Source: Allium sativum (lineage: Eukaryota > Streptophyta > Magnoliopsida > Asparagales > Amaryllidaceae). Taken from it: DNA of 64,000 nucleotides. This document shows, one piece after another, positions 24,434 to 36,513 of the stretch. Under the pieces are notes generated by a model that saw nothing but the letters and a program-made list of their open reading frames with translations, was not told where the DNA came from and did no database searches. Both the position numbers and the translations under genes were made by a program. Each line of letters starts with the position of its first letter. Position 1 is the first letter of the stretch. The stretch is from NCBI GenBank assembly GCA_030737875.1, contig CM060911.1, positions 91,532,599 through 91,596,598 on the forward strand. The letters are read 5' to 3'.

Positions 24434-25283
24434 TGTGGTCTTCTGTCCACTTCAGGAAACAAGGAACAGGGAAGAACAAATGGTGTGTTAATCTTATGAA
24501 AATCATTTCTACTCACATACTCCAATAAAAATCATCAAACCAGATCCATTACATTCATATTCTCTCCCTCTTCGATTTGTATACGTTTCACCCAATGCTA
24601 CGACAATTTTTGTTCGCATGAGATTGATCCAGCGCATGTTATGGTGAGCACTTGAGAGAGTGGGGTGTCTCGCGGGTGGGGCTGTCCCGGTTGTGAGAGA
24701 TGTTCGGCGGTGGCATGAAGGACCGGGCAACGTGGTGACTGCGAGTTAAATGTAAGGGTAAGGAAAAGGTGTACATCGCGGAGGAAGCAGTTGTTGGAGG
24801 CGCTGATCATCTTGATTGGCGGCACGGTGGCTTCAAAAGATGGGAAGAAGGGTTGGACAGCTTTTCGGGTTTGGGATAGAAGAAAGAAGAACGTGGGGGA
24901 GTAGGAAGAGGGACTGAACGCATGTAGGAAGAAGATGGGAGGTGCGAAGGGCTACTGGTGCTACGAACTGACGTCGCGGGGTTGGAACGAAGGGTGTACA
25001 GGGATGCATGCGTTAGGGAGTGGGCTTGGTTTTGGAAATGGGCTTTTGGGCCGTAAGGGAACGCTGGGCTTTGGCCCTGAAAAGGGGAAATAAAGAGTAG
25101 AAGAAAATAAAATATAAAAGTTTGGATCTGCTTGGCAAATTCAGAAGTCATCCGGTAAATTGTTGGAGCGGGATGACTTTTCTTTTGGGACGAACCAGTA
25201 TGTATTCATGAAGGGGGCAACATTGCGAAGATGGTTTGATCAGCATTTGAAACGAATCGTTCTAACGACAGAATAAAACCAAG

Positions 25284-25298
25284 GTGAGTTAAACTCAC
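25284..25298 (+). promoter_or_regulatory. Splice-donor-like hairpin, element 3
   Basis: GTGAGTTAAACTCAC: arms GTGAGT and ACTCAC with a three-base loop, directly after AAG. It matches the donor of the element 2 putative intron, but no matching GGATGCAG acceptor was found downstream in this family. The right LTR copy starts at 33112. Confidence 0.45.
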
Positions 25299-26677
25299 TC
25301 AGTTCCCCTACTTATTATTTTTATAAGTTGGGTTTATTCATTTGTATGCCATGTTTGTTAATTGTTGGTTGATTTCATTATTGAGATGCTGCTAAACATG
25401 GTTATATCGTCTATTTAAATTAAACCATTGTTTAATTTAAATGAAGTGACATCGTTATTTTTAACAATGGTCTCCAAACAAGGTAACTTACCTTGTTGGT
25501 TACGTTTATAATATAAACGTATTTGATTGAATTGTATGCTTGAACTGCTGTTAGTAGTTGACCGTTATCAGTTAAATTTATTATCATCATCATCATGTGA
25601 ACTGTTGAACCCATATGATTAGATTATTGAATTGGTTGTTGACTATTAACCCAAATTCAACATTTGTTGGGTTATTAACCAATGTGTGATATTGGATGAG
25701 GAATGTATAGTAGATGGCCAAATATATAAACTGTTTTATAAAGACAGATTTACCGTTAGGTAAATCGATGGAAATGAAGTTATGAAATATATTTTATAAC
25801 TGAATATAGATTTTAAATATATTATTTTAATTGAGTTTATAGAAAAGGGAAATTAAACCAACCACATATGGTTGTTTTGATCATTATTTTTATATCAAAA
25901 TCTGCCGTGTGCGAAGCACGTGCTTCATCTTAATTATGATCTAGGAAACTAGTTCTCGTGTTTTGATAAGCAAGTGGACAAGAGTTAACGTAACGATTAA
26001 TTATTTTATAAATAATTAAAATGAGATTTTGTTGGATTGATTATTATTTAAATAATAATCAAGTGGAATCATTTAAATAAGCGGAAAGATGAATTAAAGA
26101 CTTGATTAACAAAGTTAATCATGTTAGAGTCGACTAAGCCAGCTATTTTGACTAAAATGGAATATATTTATTTATTTAGTGGAAATGTCAAATGGTTAAG
26201 TAAAACATTTTTAAATGATGATATTTGTTAAATAATGATCAAAGTGGTATCTTGAGATTGAAAAGGTATAAATGAATGGTTATGTAGTTTTAAACCATTG
26301 GTTATAATAAATTGATGTTTCTAAGCAACTTTATTAACTAATAATAAGTTATGTTTAATTCAAAGTTTTAATTAAATCCTTAATGGGGTTTTATTTTGAA
26401 TGGATTTATAAAACCCAAGTTTTATTGAATATTATTGGAAAGTGTATTAGAAATGACATATGAATGGGAACGAAATGGAAACGAAAATGGAAATCCAGGT
26501 TTGAATTAAAATGGTTAGGCAAATTGAGTTATAAAGGTGTAATACAAATTCTCCATATTGAATGAGAGATGGGGTTTTATCAGGATATAACTAAAATGAA
26601 ATTTGTTTTGATAATGGAAATGAGTGTGGGGTTTTGGTATTACATGTGATATTATCTTAAGATAAGAACGTTGTTGA

Positions 26678-26714
26678 TCAAGGTCTGAGAGGTAAATTAA
26701 CTACCCCAACTTGA
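26678..26714 (+). other. Conserved AGGTCTGAGAGGTA stem block, element 3
   Basis: TCAAG...CTTGA encloses GGTA...TACC. The block recurs at 34511-34547 in the other LTR and in different families at 54976-55008, 60247-60284 and 63882-63914 with loops of different length. A palindrome TTATCTTAAGATAA (26652-26665) lies just upstream. Confidence 0.5.
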
Positions 26715-27270
26715 ACGACTTCGGGATTATCGGAGGATGGTATTAGTTGTGATGGTAAAGAAGTTAGCGTAATTTATTTTGAAAATAATAGTATAACGTT
26801 TTTTTGGGAATATATAAATGGGGTTCCAAAAAAAAAGTAAAAAAAAGGGGTTTGAGATATGAAATTATATTTCCATGATAAAGGGAAAAAGGGATTTTGA
26901 AAATATAGCGATATTTTCAAAGAAGAGAAACGAGATTTGGAATGGGTTTATCATGAAAAGGAAAGTGGCGATTAGAGTTTCAAATAACAAAACATAAGAG
27001 ATATCGTAACGATCGTTCAAAATGATAAGTTAAATGGTTTCCCAAGTATATAAGCAAATAAGTAACATTGTGGAAATGTTTTGGAATGATAGAAAAGGGA
27101 AAACTGGACATGTCTTAAGATATTTTCCCATATATTTAATGAAATGATTTGAGAATAATTACATATTAAAATGATTTGAGAATATTGTGGATTAAAACTG
27201 ATTTATTATTTTTAAAGGCCAAGTGATGCCGTATAAACCAATGGACTTGTTTTTATTTATATGTTTGTTT

Positions 27271-28252
27271 ATTTTGATAGTTAAATAACCGACTATCAAA
27301 ATTTTGGTCCAACATTATTGGTACGGAAAGACCGGGATCGAATTTATATTCGAAAACCATTCCAATCAATGAATACGAAAACGTAGAAGATGTTGGTCGA
27401 GATGGAGCAAGTGAAGACCGTAAATCTTCATGAATGGAAGGACTATTGTTGGGTTCTCTAGCTGATCCCTAGAGATATTTTGACAATGATTCTGTCAAGA
27501 GTGAAATCTACGGATTGCAAGGACTGCTCGCTACTAATCTATAGGGTGATTCCTAGGATGTGGTAGGAGGGTGCCTTCGGTTCATCCTGTTCCTGGATGA
27601 CGTGTATGGATGATGTGAACAGTGGCCAGATGTTCCAAAAGTCGATTATAACCTCAAGCCTCATCAACCGGGAATGAGAAAAATCGGGCAGGCAGCATGG
27701 CTATGTGGGTCACTCCCATTAGGGTGTATAATCACCTATCTAGAGAAAATACTTTTGCTTCTTTAATCTATCGATGCTGTCCCGTTTCGGGAGAGACGGT
27801 GGGTCGCACCCAACCGCTGGTGATATACATTCGATACACTAAAGCGAAATGAGCGGTCGGTCATGTGTGGGCCGGGTTGCAAGACGTTCTTGTTGAACCC
27901 AGTGTATTCGCCTCTAGAGATACACTATCGGCAGGTGGTCCCATACCTTGTCATAGTCAAAATCCAATCTCCAATAAGTGCCCGCGGTTTTGATTGTATG
28001 CTATGTATGTGGAGCGTGAGATGCAAGCGTTCCACTAGCTTGATATTTACTTGTATTTAGACACTATTATAATATCAGAAAAGGATATTGATTTCAAAAC
28101 TGTTTTGGGTTATCGTAAGGTAAAAACCGTCCGTATTTATGTGTAGATTTGGTCTTACGATTATCCATTTCTTTCGAAAGGATTTAACTTTAAAATCAAG
28201 TTGTGTGATACCCTTAATACTGTGCGAGTTTTACTCACTCTGGTTCACCAGA
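27271..28252 (+). other. Conserved hairpin module, element 3 left LTR
   Basis: Stem A ATTTTGATAGT (27271-27281) / ACTATCAAAAT (27292-27302); B TCGAAT (27338-27343) / ATTCGA (27348-27353); C TCATCC (27582-27587) / GGATGA (27595-27600); E ATCGTAAG (28112-28119) / CTTACGAT (28154-28161); D TCTGG (28239-28243) / CCAGA (28248-28252). Donor-complementary GAGTTTTACTCAC is at 28226-28238. The right-LTR copy runs from 35104 to 36085. Confidence 0.65.
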
Positions 28253-28682
28253 ATGACCCGGTGTTTTGTAAATGCTTGGGTTAGACCGGGTGTACAGGTT
28301 CAGGTTATCGGATGCTGCGAAGTCCAAGGACGAGCTGAAGGTGTTCAGACGTATGATATTATCTTGTATTATTCCGCTGGGTGATGTATGTGAGGACAGG
28401 TTATTATAACTGTCCCAGTGTATTGATGTACTTTGATGATTTGTAAGTTTTATTTCAAAGCTCTCAATAAGGTTTATTTATATATTATATTTTGTTCCGC
28501 TGCAATGTGAGACTCTGTGATGTGTTGGTTCTTCTTATTCTTCTATTCTAACTTTCTTTCTTTCTTATCTCACCCTCTAAATTCTTTCTTATAGCATTCT
28601 GGGGTTTTTGGATACTTGATTTCTGGACAAGAGTTGTGTAAATGTCAGTACTCAAGTGTCGAATTTCCCGGATCGCTACAGT

Positions 28683-28694
28683 TGGTATCAGAGC
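28683..28694 (+). other. Primer binding site of element 3
   Basis: TGGTATCAGAGC, two bases after the LTR end. Confidence 0.9.
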
Positions 28695-28882
28695 TGGTTG
28701 CTTAATTGGTACGGATGATAGGGGGTTCTCGCTTCGCGTTTGGTGGCGAACGGGAGACTCTTACCCCTACATCTCCCGACAATGTGGGTTGGTCGAGTCG
28801 AGAGGCTGGCCGTAAAAGCAGTTCTGAGGTATCTCTGTAAGGCACGGTGGGAGGTTAGCCCACTGCCCCTGGCCATTACAGT

Positions 28883-28894
28883 TGGTATCAGAGC
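28883..28894 (+). other. Second primer-site copy in element 3
   Basis: TTACAGTTGGTATCAGAGC recurs exactly 200 bp after the first site, again preceded by a TACA that looks like an LTR end. The DNA between is GC-richer than its surroundings. Confidence 0.75.
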
Positions 28895-29351
28895 AATGGT
28901 TTAGGAATAACTTTGGCTCTGTGGTATAACTCGATAAAGATTGGGTTAGTAATACCCTATATCAAGATTGAGTATATATATATATATATATGAGAGCGTA
29001 TTTGTAAATTTTATGTACAAACGTTTTGTATTGTGTTGTTTAATCGGTTCAATCGTTGAGAAGCGTTGAACTGGTAATTTGATACAATATTGTTTTGAAA
29101 AGAGGATAAATGGATAATTTTACCCGAATTATATTTTTGTATAGAAAAGGAATAATTTTCTCAATTTATTGAGATATTGGTGTATTCGATGTGTTTGTTG
29201 ATTTGGATAAATTCAAATTTGATTAAGAATTTGAATTGGAACTTAACTTGTCTAAGTAGAATTGCATTAAGAATGATAATGAAATTTAATAAAACAAATT
29301 TGGAAATTTGAAATTTTATTTGAATAAATAATAATCAAAAGAAAATCAACC

Positions 29352-29373
29352 GAACATTAATCGATTAATGTTC
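29352..29373 (+). other. Perfect palindrome in element 3 internal leader
   Basis: GAACATTAATC followed directly by its reverse complement GATTAATGTTC. It lies about 0.7 kb after the primer site, in the leader region where the relatives carry stem F. Confidence 0.7.
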
Positions 29374-30139
29374 AGTTATGTGAAACCAAAGTAAAATATT
29401 AATATTGAATGTGAATTCAATTGATTTGGTTGATTCGGTTGTTTATTGTGAAATGTTGGTTATTGAATGGTAGGTTGTTTGAATGAAATGAATCGATGAT
29501 TTAATGAAGTCAATTAAATTATAAACTAAAGTAAATAAATTCCAGTATAATAAAACTGGATTAAACTTCATGTGAACTGAGACTAAGGATATAAACCTGG
29601 ATTGGCAAATAAGTTGATGCTCATGTTTGAATTGGTGAATTTGTGAAGTTATACTTGTTAATCAATGAAATGTTATTCTAAATCTCATGTATTTGTGACT
29701 TACATGTTAATTGAGTTAAGTACAGGCAGAAGGAGACTCGAAATTAGATTTTGGTTGCGTAGATTGAAATAAATTGTGCAAATATGCTCAATATCGCTCG
29801 TAAAAGGTACGCCTACGCAAAATATGGAATTTTGGGTTTTTATTTGGAATTTGAGTTTGGATTTTGAATTTTTCCCGACTGTGTTGGTCGATGTATATAT
29901 ATTTCTTGAACCTGTGATATTGCAGATGTCCTCCGTACAGGGGAGACTCTGCCAAAATTTAAGGTGTTAGAAATTTTTGAAGATTTTTGGAAAATTCATT
30001 TATTTGGAATAAATTGGTTTTAAAACCAATTAGATTAGTTTTGGAAATAAAAATCGAGTTTTATTTAAATATTTTTATAAAGCTAATAGGCTTGTAACGT
30101 TCTTTCTTATCTTAGCAATTTCGAGGATGAAATTATTTT

Positions 30140-30152
30140 AAGAGGGGAAGAA
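30140..30152 (+). other. Polypurine tract of element 3
   Basis: AAGAGGGGAAGAA, preceded by LSNFEDEIIL-encoding bases and followed by TGTAACGTCCC. Confidence 0.88.
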
Positions 30153-33100
30153 TGTAACGTCCCGTATTTTTGGCAGTCAAATATTATATTTATTTATTGT
30201 TTTAAATATTATTTTTGGAATAAAAATAGATTTTTATATTGAATTTGTTATTTAAACGGAGTTCGAACGTTATATATTTTTATAATTATAAAACGAACTC
30301 GAAACGACACGGCAGTTCGTAATTCAACGTTCTGAACTTCAACCGAGTGCACATGATTCATTATAAGTCGGAATTCTGTGAAACAAGAATCGTTAGGATC
30401 GACTTGACTATAATTTTCTAATGGAAAAGAAAAATCGAGATTTCGGCTTTTAAAATTGTAATGTTATGTCCAAATTAAATATTCAGAAAAACAGCGCCAT
30501 GATCATAACGGTTTATTTGAAATAACTAGATATAGCATCCGAATTTGGACAAGGTTCTTTTGGGGCATAAGTATAATTTAATTTTTAGAATTTTTCTATA
30601 ATTTTTAAATAATTAAATAAACAATTTTTTTTTTTGAGTATTTTGCACCCTGCATTAGCATTTTTGGGGTTTCACAATATAAGTCAATCTACCGATATTA
30701 TTACATTTTCGGGATCGCGACACCTCGTTGATCACGACTATATTTTTATTTCAGTCTGCAACGCTCATATAACCGTATATGTTGGTGTGGGTAACTTTTA
30801 TTGAATGGTTAACTGGCCAAACGAACTCCAAATTCAACGAAACAAGTTTCATACGAAACCTTAGGAAGAGGCCCAGTGAAACGTCAAGGCCTCATATTTT
30901 TAGGATTTTTTCTGAAATTTTTAGGAATTAAAGCTCGGTGTTTTTCATCGATATTTTCTAAGGGATTTTTTCAAACGACCTCGGAATTCGACGAAACCTG
31001 TCCCATTGGGTCCAGAATATTTTTTTATGCTAGGATTACATATTTGTTCGTCAAAAACGGAGGGTTTATGTAGTTATTTTGGAACATTTCTTCATAGCAA
31101 AGCATGTATGAATAAAATAATATTTAATTGGTCCAACTTTCCTATATAAGTGATTTTCAACAACTACCAGATGCGCACCATACCAAATTCTTCTCCACGA
31201 TATACTTTTAAGAAACGCATACTATCCTAAAACGTACCATGTCCATACTGCATCCACTTTGTATACCTCCGCTCGTTTCTTTCTACGACCAACCGTACAA
31301 AATCTAAACTTCAGTCAGCTACCCTGAGTATGTGCACACCTACATATAAGTCAACCTACCGATGTTATTATATTTTTGAAGTCATGAGGCAATGCTGGAC
31401 ACAACGGTGTTTTTATGTCTGTCCATAGTGGTGTGAACATGAACGGAATTCTACGTTAAATCACGGTACCGTGTTAAAATAAAAAACGTACAACTCAAAA
31501 CTAGTTAACACCTCTGTTGAGATATCATTTCATTTCATGTATTTGGATCAAATGAAGCCTCCCCTGTTCCTTGGTCCCCAGATAATATTGCAAGCCTGCG
31601 GTTTTAAACATGCAGGTCTATCCTTTTAATGTGTACAAAATATACTTTTGGTACCCTGACTCATACCTATTCTGTACTAGCGAAACAGACTACATTTTAG
31701 CTGATATTAGATATGCTCTTACCCTTCTCCCTGCATATCAAATCTCTTCATAGCCTTTGATGTATGAGAGCAGCAACCCTACAAACCATACCATGCCTAG
31801 GATCTATTGAAATGACCTTTTCTTCTTCCTTTCGAAGGCTGCCCCTTTTGTCAACCTACCCCAAGGCAAGCAACGTAAATGTTAAATCACATACAGCTAT
31901 AGTTGAAATGAAAACACACTGAACTCGAAATTAAATAACGTAGACAAAGGATGGAAAGTAGGGAAACCTCCCCTGTATGTGCCTTCATCTAAGTACATAC
32001 CAAATGGATATTACTCCCCAGGTGGAACCCGAAAACAAGCTTCAAATCAAGCCTAAGACAAATACGTACACCTTCCACATGCAAATCAAGTTTATTCACA
32101 GCCTAAATTTTTCTACCCTATGCTAAATCTAATCACAGTGACAAGGGGGGAAATCACAGCTATCCTACATATCCTATACATCGTGCCTGCCAAGGCATTG
32201 CAACCGTGATAGCCAAGCAACTAAATTTCGTGGAAGCCAAGGCAGTTCTCGCCTATATATATGTGGTCTTCTGTCCACTTCAGGAAACAAGGAACAGGGA
32301 TGAACAAATGGTGTGTTAATCTTCTGAAAATCATTTCTACTCACATACTCCAATAAAAATCATCAAACCAGATCCATTACATTCATATTCTCTCCCTCTT
32401 CGATTTGTATATGTTTTACCCAATGCTGCGACAATTTTTGTTCGCATGAGATTGATCCAGCGCATGTTATGGTGAGCACTTGAGAGAGTGGGGTGTCTCG
32501 CGGGTGGGGCTGTCCCAGTTGTGAGAGATGTTCGGCGGTGGCATGAAGGACCGGGCAACGTGGTGACTGCGAGTTAAATGTAAGGGTAAGGAAAAGGTGT
32601 ACATCGCAGAGGAAGAAGTTGTTGGAGGCGCTGATCATCTTGATTGGCGGCACGGTGGCTTCAAAAGATGGGAAGAAGGGTTGGACAGCTTTTCGGGTTT
32701 GGGATAGAAGAAAGAAGAACGTGGGGGAGTAGGAAGAGGGACTGAAAGCATGTAGGAAGAAGATAGGAGGTGCGAAGGGCTACTGGTGCTACCAACTGAC
32801 GTCGTGGGGTTGGAACGAAGGGTGTACAGGGATGCATGCGTTAGGGAGTGGGCTTGGTTTTGGAAATGGGCTTTTGGGCCGAAAGGGGACGCTGGGCTTT
32901 GGCCCTGAAAAGGGGAAATAAAGAGTAGAAGAAAATAAAATATAAAAGTTTGGATCTTCTTTGCAAATTCAGAAGTCATCCGGTAAATTGTTGGAGCGGG
33001 ATGACTTTTCTTTTGGGACGAACCAGTATGTATTCATGAAGGGGGCAACATTGCGAAGATTGTTTGATCAGCATTTGAAACGAATCGTTCTAACGACAGA

Positions 33101-36100
33101 ATAAAACCAAGGTGAGTTAAACTCACTCAGTTCCCCTACTTATTATTTTTATAAGTTGGGTTTATTCATTTGTATGCCATGTTTGTTAATTGTTGGTTGA
33201 TTTCATTATTGAGATGCTGCTAAACATGGTTATATCGTCTATTTAAATTAAACCATTGTTTAATTTAAATGAAGTGACATCCTAATTTTTAACAATGGTC
33301 TCCAAACAAGGTAACTTACCTTGTTGGTTACGTTTATAATATAAACGTATTTGATTGAATTGTATGCTTGAACTGCTATTAGTAGTTGACCGTTATCAGT
33401 TAAATTTATTATCATCATCATCATGTGAACTGTTGAACCCATATGATTAGATTATTGAATTGGTTGTTGACTATTAAACCCAAATTCAACATTTGTTTGG
33501 TTATTAACCAATGTGTGATATTGGATGAGGAATGTATAGCAGATGGCCAAATATATAAACTGTTTTATAAAGACAGATTTACCGTTAGGTAAATCGATGG
33601 AAATGAAGTTATGAAATATATTTTATAACTGAAAATAGATTTTAAATATATTATTTTAATTGAGTTTATAGAAAAGGGAAATTAAACCAACCACATATGG
33701 TTGTTTTGATCATTATTTTTATATCAAAATCTGCCGTGTGCGAAGCACGTGCTTCATCTTAATTATGATCTAGGAAACTAGTTCTCGTGTTTTGATAAGC
33801 AAGTGGACAAGAGTTAACGTAACGATTAATTATTTTATAAACAATTAAAATGAGATTTTGTTGGATTGATTATTATTTAAATAATAATCAAGTGGAATCA
33901 TTTAAATAAGCGGAAAGATGAATTAAAGACTTGATTAACAAAGTTAATCATGTTAGAGTCGACTAAGCCAGCTATTTTGACTAAAATGGAATTTCTAAAT
34001 TTATTTATTTAGTGGAAATGTCAAATGGTTAAGTAAAACATTTTTAAATGATGATATTTGTTAAATAATGATCAAAGTGGTATCTTGAGATTGAAAAGGT
34101 ATAAATGAATGGTTATGTAGTTTTAAACCATTGGTTATAATAAATTGATGTTTCTAAGCAACTTTATTAACTAATAATAAGTTAAGTTTAATTCAAAGTT
34201 TTAATTAAATCCTTAATGGGGTTTTATTTTGAATGGATTTATAAAACCCAAGTTTTATTGAATATTATTGGAAAGTGTATTAGAAATGACATATGAATGG
34301 GAACGAAATGGAAACGAAAATGGAAATCCAGGTTTGAATTAAAATGGTTAGGCAAATTGAGTTATAAGGGTGTAATACAAATTCTCCATATTGAATGAGA
34401 GATGGGGTTTTATCAGGATATAACTAAAATGAAATTTGTTTTGATAATGGAAATGAGTGTGGGGTTTTGGTATTACATCTGATATTATCTTAAGATAAGA
34501 ACGTTGTTGATCAAGGTCTGAGAGGTAAATTAACTACCCCAACTTGAACGACTTCGGGATTATCGGAGGATGGTATTAGTTGTGATGGTAAAGAGGTTAG
34601 CGTAATTTATTTTGAAAATAATAGTATAACGTTTTTTTGGGAATATATAAATGGGGTTCCAAAGAAAAAGGAAAAAAAAGGGGTTTGAGATATGAAATTA
34701 TATTTCCATGATAAAGGGAAAAAGGGATTTTGAAAATATAGCGATATTTTCAAAGAAGAGAAACGAGATTTGGAATGGGTTTATCATGAAAAGGAAAGTG
34801 GCGATTAGAGTTTCAAATAACAAAACATAAGAGATATCGTAACAATCGTTCAAAATGATAAGTTAAATGGTTTCCCAAGTATATTAGCAAATAAGTAACA
34901 TTGTGGAAATGTTTTGGAATGATAGAAAAGGGAAAACTGGACATGTCTTAAGATATTTTCCTATATATTTAATGAAATGATTTGAGAATAATTACATATT
35001 AAAATGATTTGAGAATATTGTGGATTAAAACTGATTTATTATTTTTAAAGGCCAAGTGATGCCATATAAACCAATGGACTTGTTTTTATTTATATGTTTG
35101 TTTATTTTGATAGTTAAATAACCGACTATCAAAAATTTGGTCCAACATTATTGGTACGGAAAGACCGGGATCGAATTTATATTCGAAAACCATTCCAATC
35201 AATGAATACGAAAACGTAGAAGATGTTGGTCGAGATGGAGCAAGTGAAGACCGTAAATCTTCATGAATGGAAGGACTATTGTTGGGTTCTCTAGCTGATC
35301 CCTAGAGATATTTTGACAATGATTCTGTCAAGAGTGAAATCTACGGATTGCAAGGACTGCTCGCTACTAATCTATAGGGTGATTCCTAGGATGTGGTAGG
35401 AGGGTGCCTTCGGTTCATCCTGTTCCTGGATGACGTGTATGGACGATGTGAACAGTGGACAGATGTTCCAAAAGTCGATTATAACCTCAAGCCTCATCAA
35501 CCGGGAATGACAAAAATCGGGCAGGCAGCATGGCTATGTGGGTCGCTCCCATTAGGGTGTATAATCACCTATCTAGAGAAAATACTTTTGCTTCTTTAAT
35601 CTATCGATGCTGTCCCATTTCGGGAGAGACGGTGGGTCGCACCCAACCGTTGGTGATATACATTCGATACACTCAAGCAAAATGAGTGGTCGGTCATGTG
35701 TGGGCCGGGTTGCAAGACGTTCTTGTTGAACCCAGTGTATTCGCCTCTAGAGATACACTATCGGCAGGTGGTCCCATACCTTGTCATAGTCAAAATCTAA
35801 TCTCCAATAAGTGCCCGCGGTTTTGATTGTATGCTATGTATGTGGTGCGTGAGATGCAAGCGTTCCACTAGCTTGATATTTACTTGTATTTAGACACTAT
35901 TATAATATCAGAAAAGGATATTGATTTCAAAACTGTTTTGGGTTATCGTAAGGTAAAAACCGTCCGTATTTATGTGTGGATTTGGTCTTACGATTATCCA
36001 TTTCTTTCGAAAGGATTTAACTTTAAAATCAAGTTGTGTGATACCCTTAATACTGTGCGAGTTTTACTCACTCTGGTTCAACAGACTGACCCGGTGTTTT

Positions 36101-36513
36101 GTAAATGCTCGGGTTAGACCGGGTGTACAGGTTCAGGTTATCGGATGCTGCGAAGTCCAAGGACGAGCTGAAGGTGTTCAGACGTATGATATTATCTTGT
36201 ATTATTCCGCTGGGTGATGTATGTGAGGACAGGTTATTATAACTGTCCCAGTGTATTGATGTACTTTGATGATTTGTAAGTTTTATTTCAAAGCTCTCAA
36301 TAAGGTTTATTTATATATTATATTTTGTTCCGCTGCAATGTGAGACTCTGTGATGTGTTGGTTCTTCTTATTCTTCTATTCTAACTTTCTTTCTTTCTTA
36401 TCTCACCCTCTAAATTCTTTCTTATAGCCTTCTGGGGTTTTTGGATACTTGAGTTCTGGACAAGAGATGTGTAAATGTCAGTATTCAAGTGTCGAATTTC
36501 CTGGATCGCTACA
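30153..36513 (+). repeat. Element 3, 3' LTR (complete, 6361 bp)
   Basis: Starts TGTAACGTCCCG and ends GGATCGCTACA. It begins with the ACGAACT hairpin block (30293-30320), continues through about 1.5 kb of plain AT-rich DNA, and from 31921 matches the left LTR. TATA at about 32253, donor-like motif 33112, hairpin module 35104-36085. Confidence 0.93.

Larger units (their letters stand above)
24290..28680 (+). repeat. Element 3 left LTR, 3' part
   Basis: Ends GGATCGCTACA before the primer site. It contains a TATA box (24424), GC-richer leader DNA (about 24600-25090), a donor-like AAG|GTGAGTTAAACTCAC (25284), the GTGTGCGAAGCAC block (25909), the AAGGTCTGAGAGGTA block (26678-26714) and the conserved hairpin module (27271-28252). 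Minus-strand frames in the leader (for example 24807-25151) show no domain. Confidence 0.93.
28681..30152 (+). other. Element 3 internal region, non-coding
   Basis: 1472 bp with no recognisable protein. It holds two primer-site copies, a short TA run (28975-28991), a perfect 22 bp palindrome (29352-29373, half-site GAACATTAATC), a block near 29700-29970 related to 15420-15660, and the pol C-terminal relic before the polypurine tract. Confidence 0.85.
11316..36513 (+). mobile_element. Element 3: gene-less giant-LTR retrotransposon carrying elements 1 and 2 in its left LTR
   Basis: The right LTR is complete (30153-36513). The left LTR is seen as 11316-11517 plus 24290-28680, split by element 2, and its first 1.77 kb lies beyond element 1, outside the window. 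The internal region is 1472 bp with no gene. Without its guests the element would be about 14.2 kb. The two LTRs still match closely (for example 24295-28680 against 32123-36513), so the insertion is fairly recent but older than elements 1 and 2. Confidence 0.92.

Noticed and set aside
24807..25151. 114-codon minus-strand frame (also at 32635-32979) in the element 3 leader
   Set aside because: Antisense to the element, no recognisable domain, and present in both copies only because they are LTRs of one insertion. Captured host exon DNA cannot be excluded but nothing supports it.
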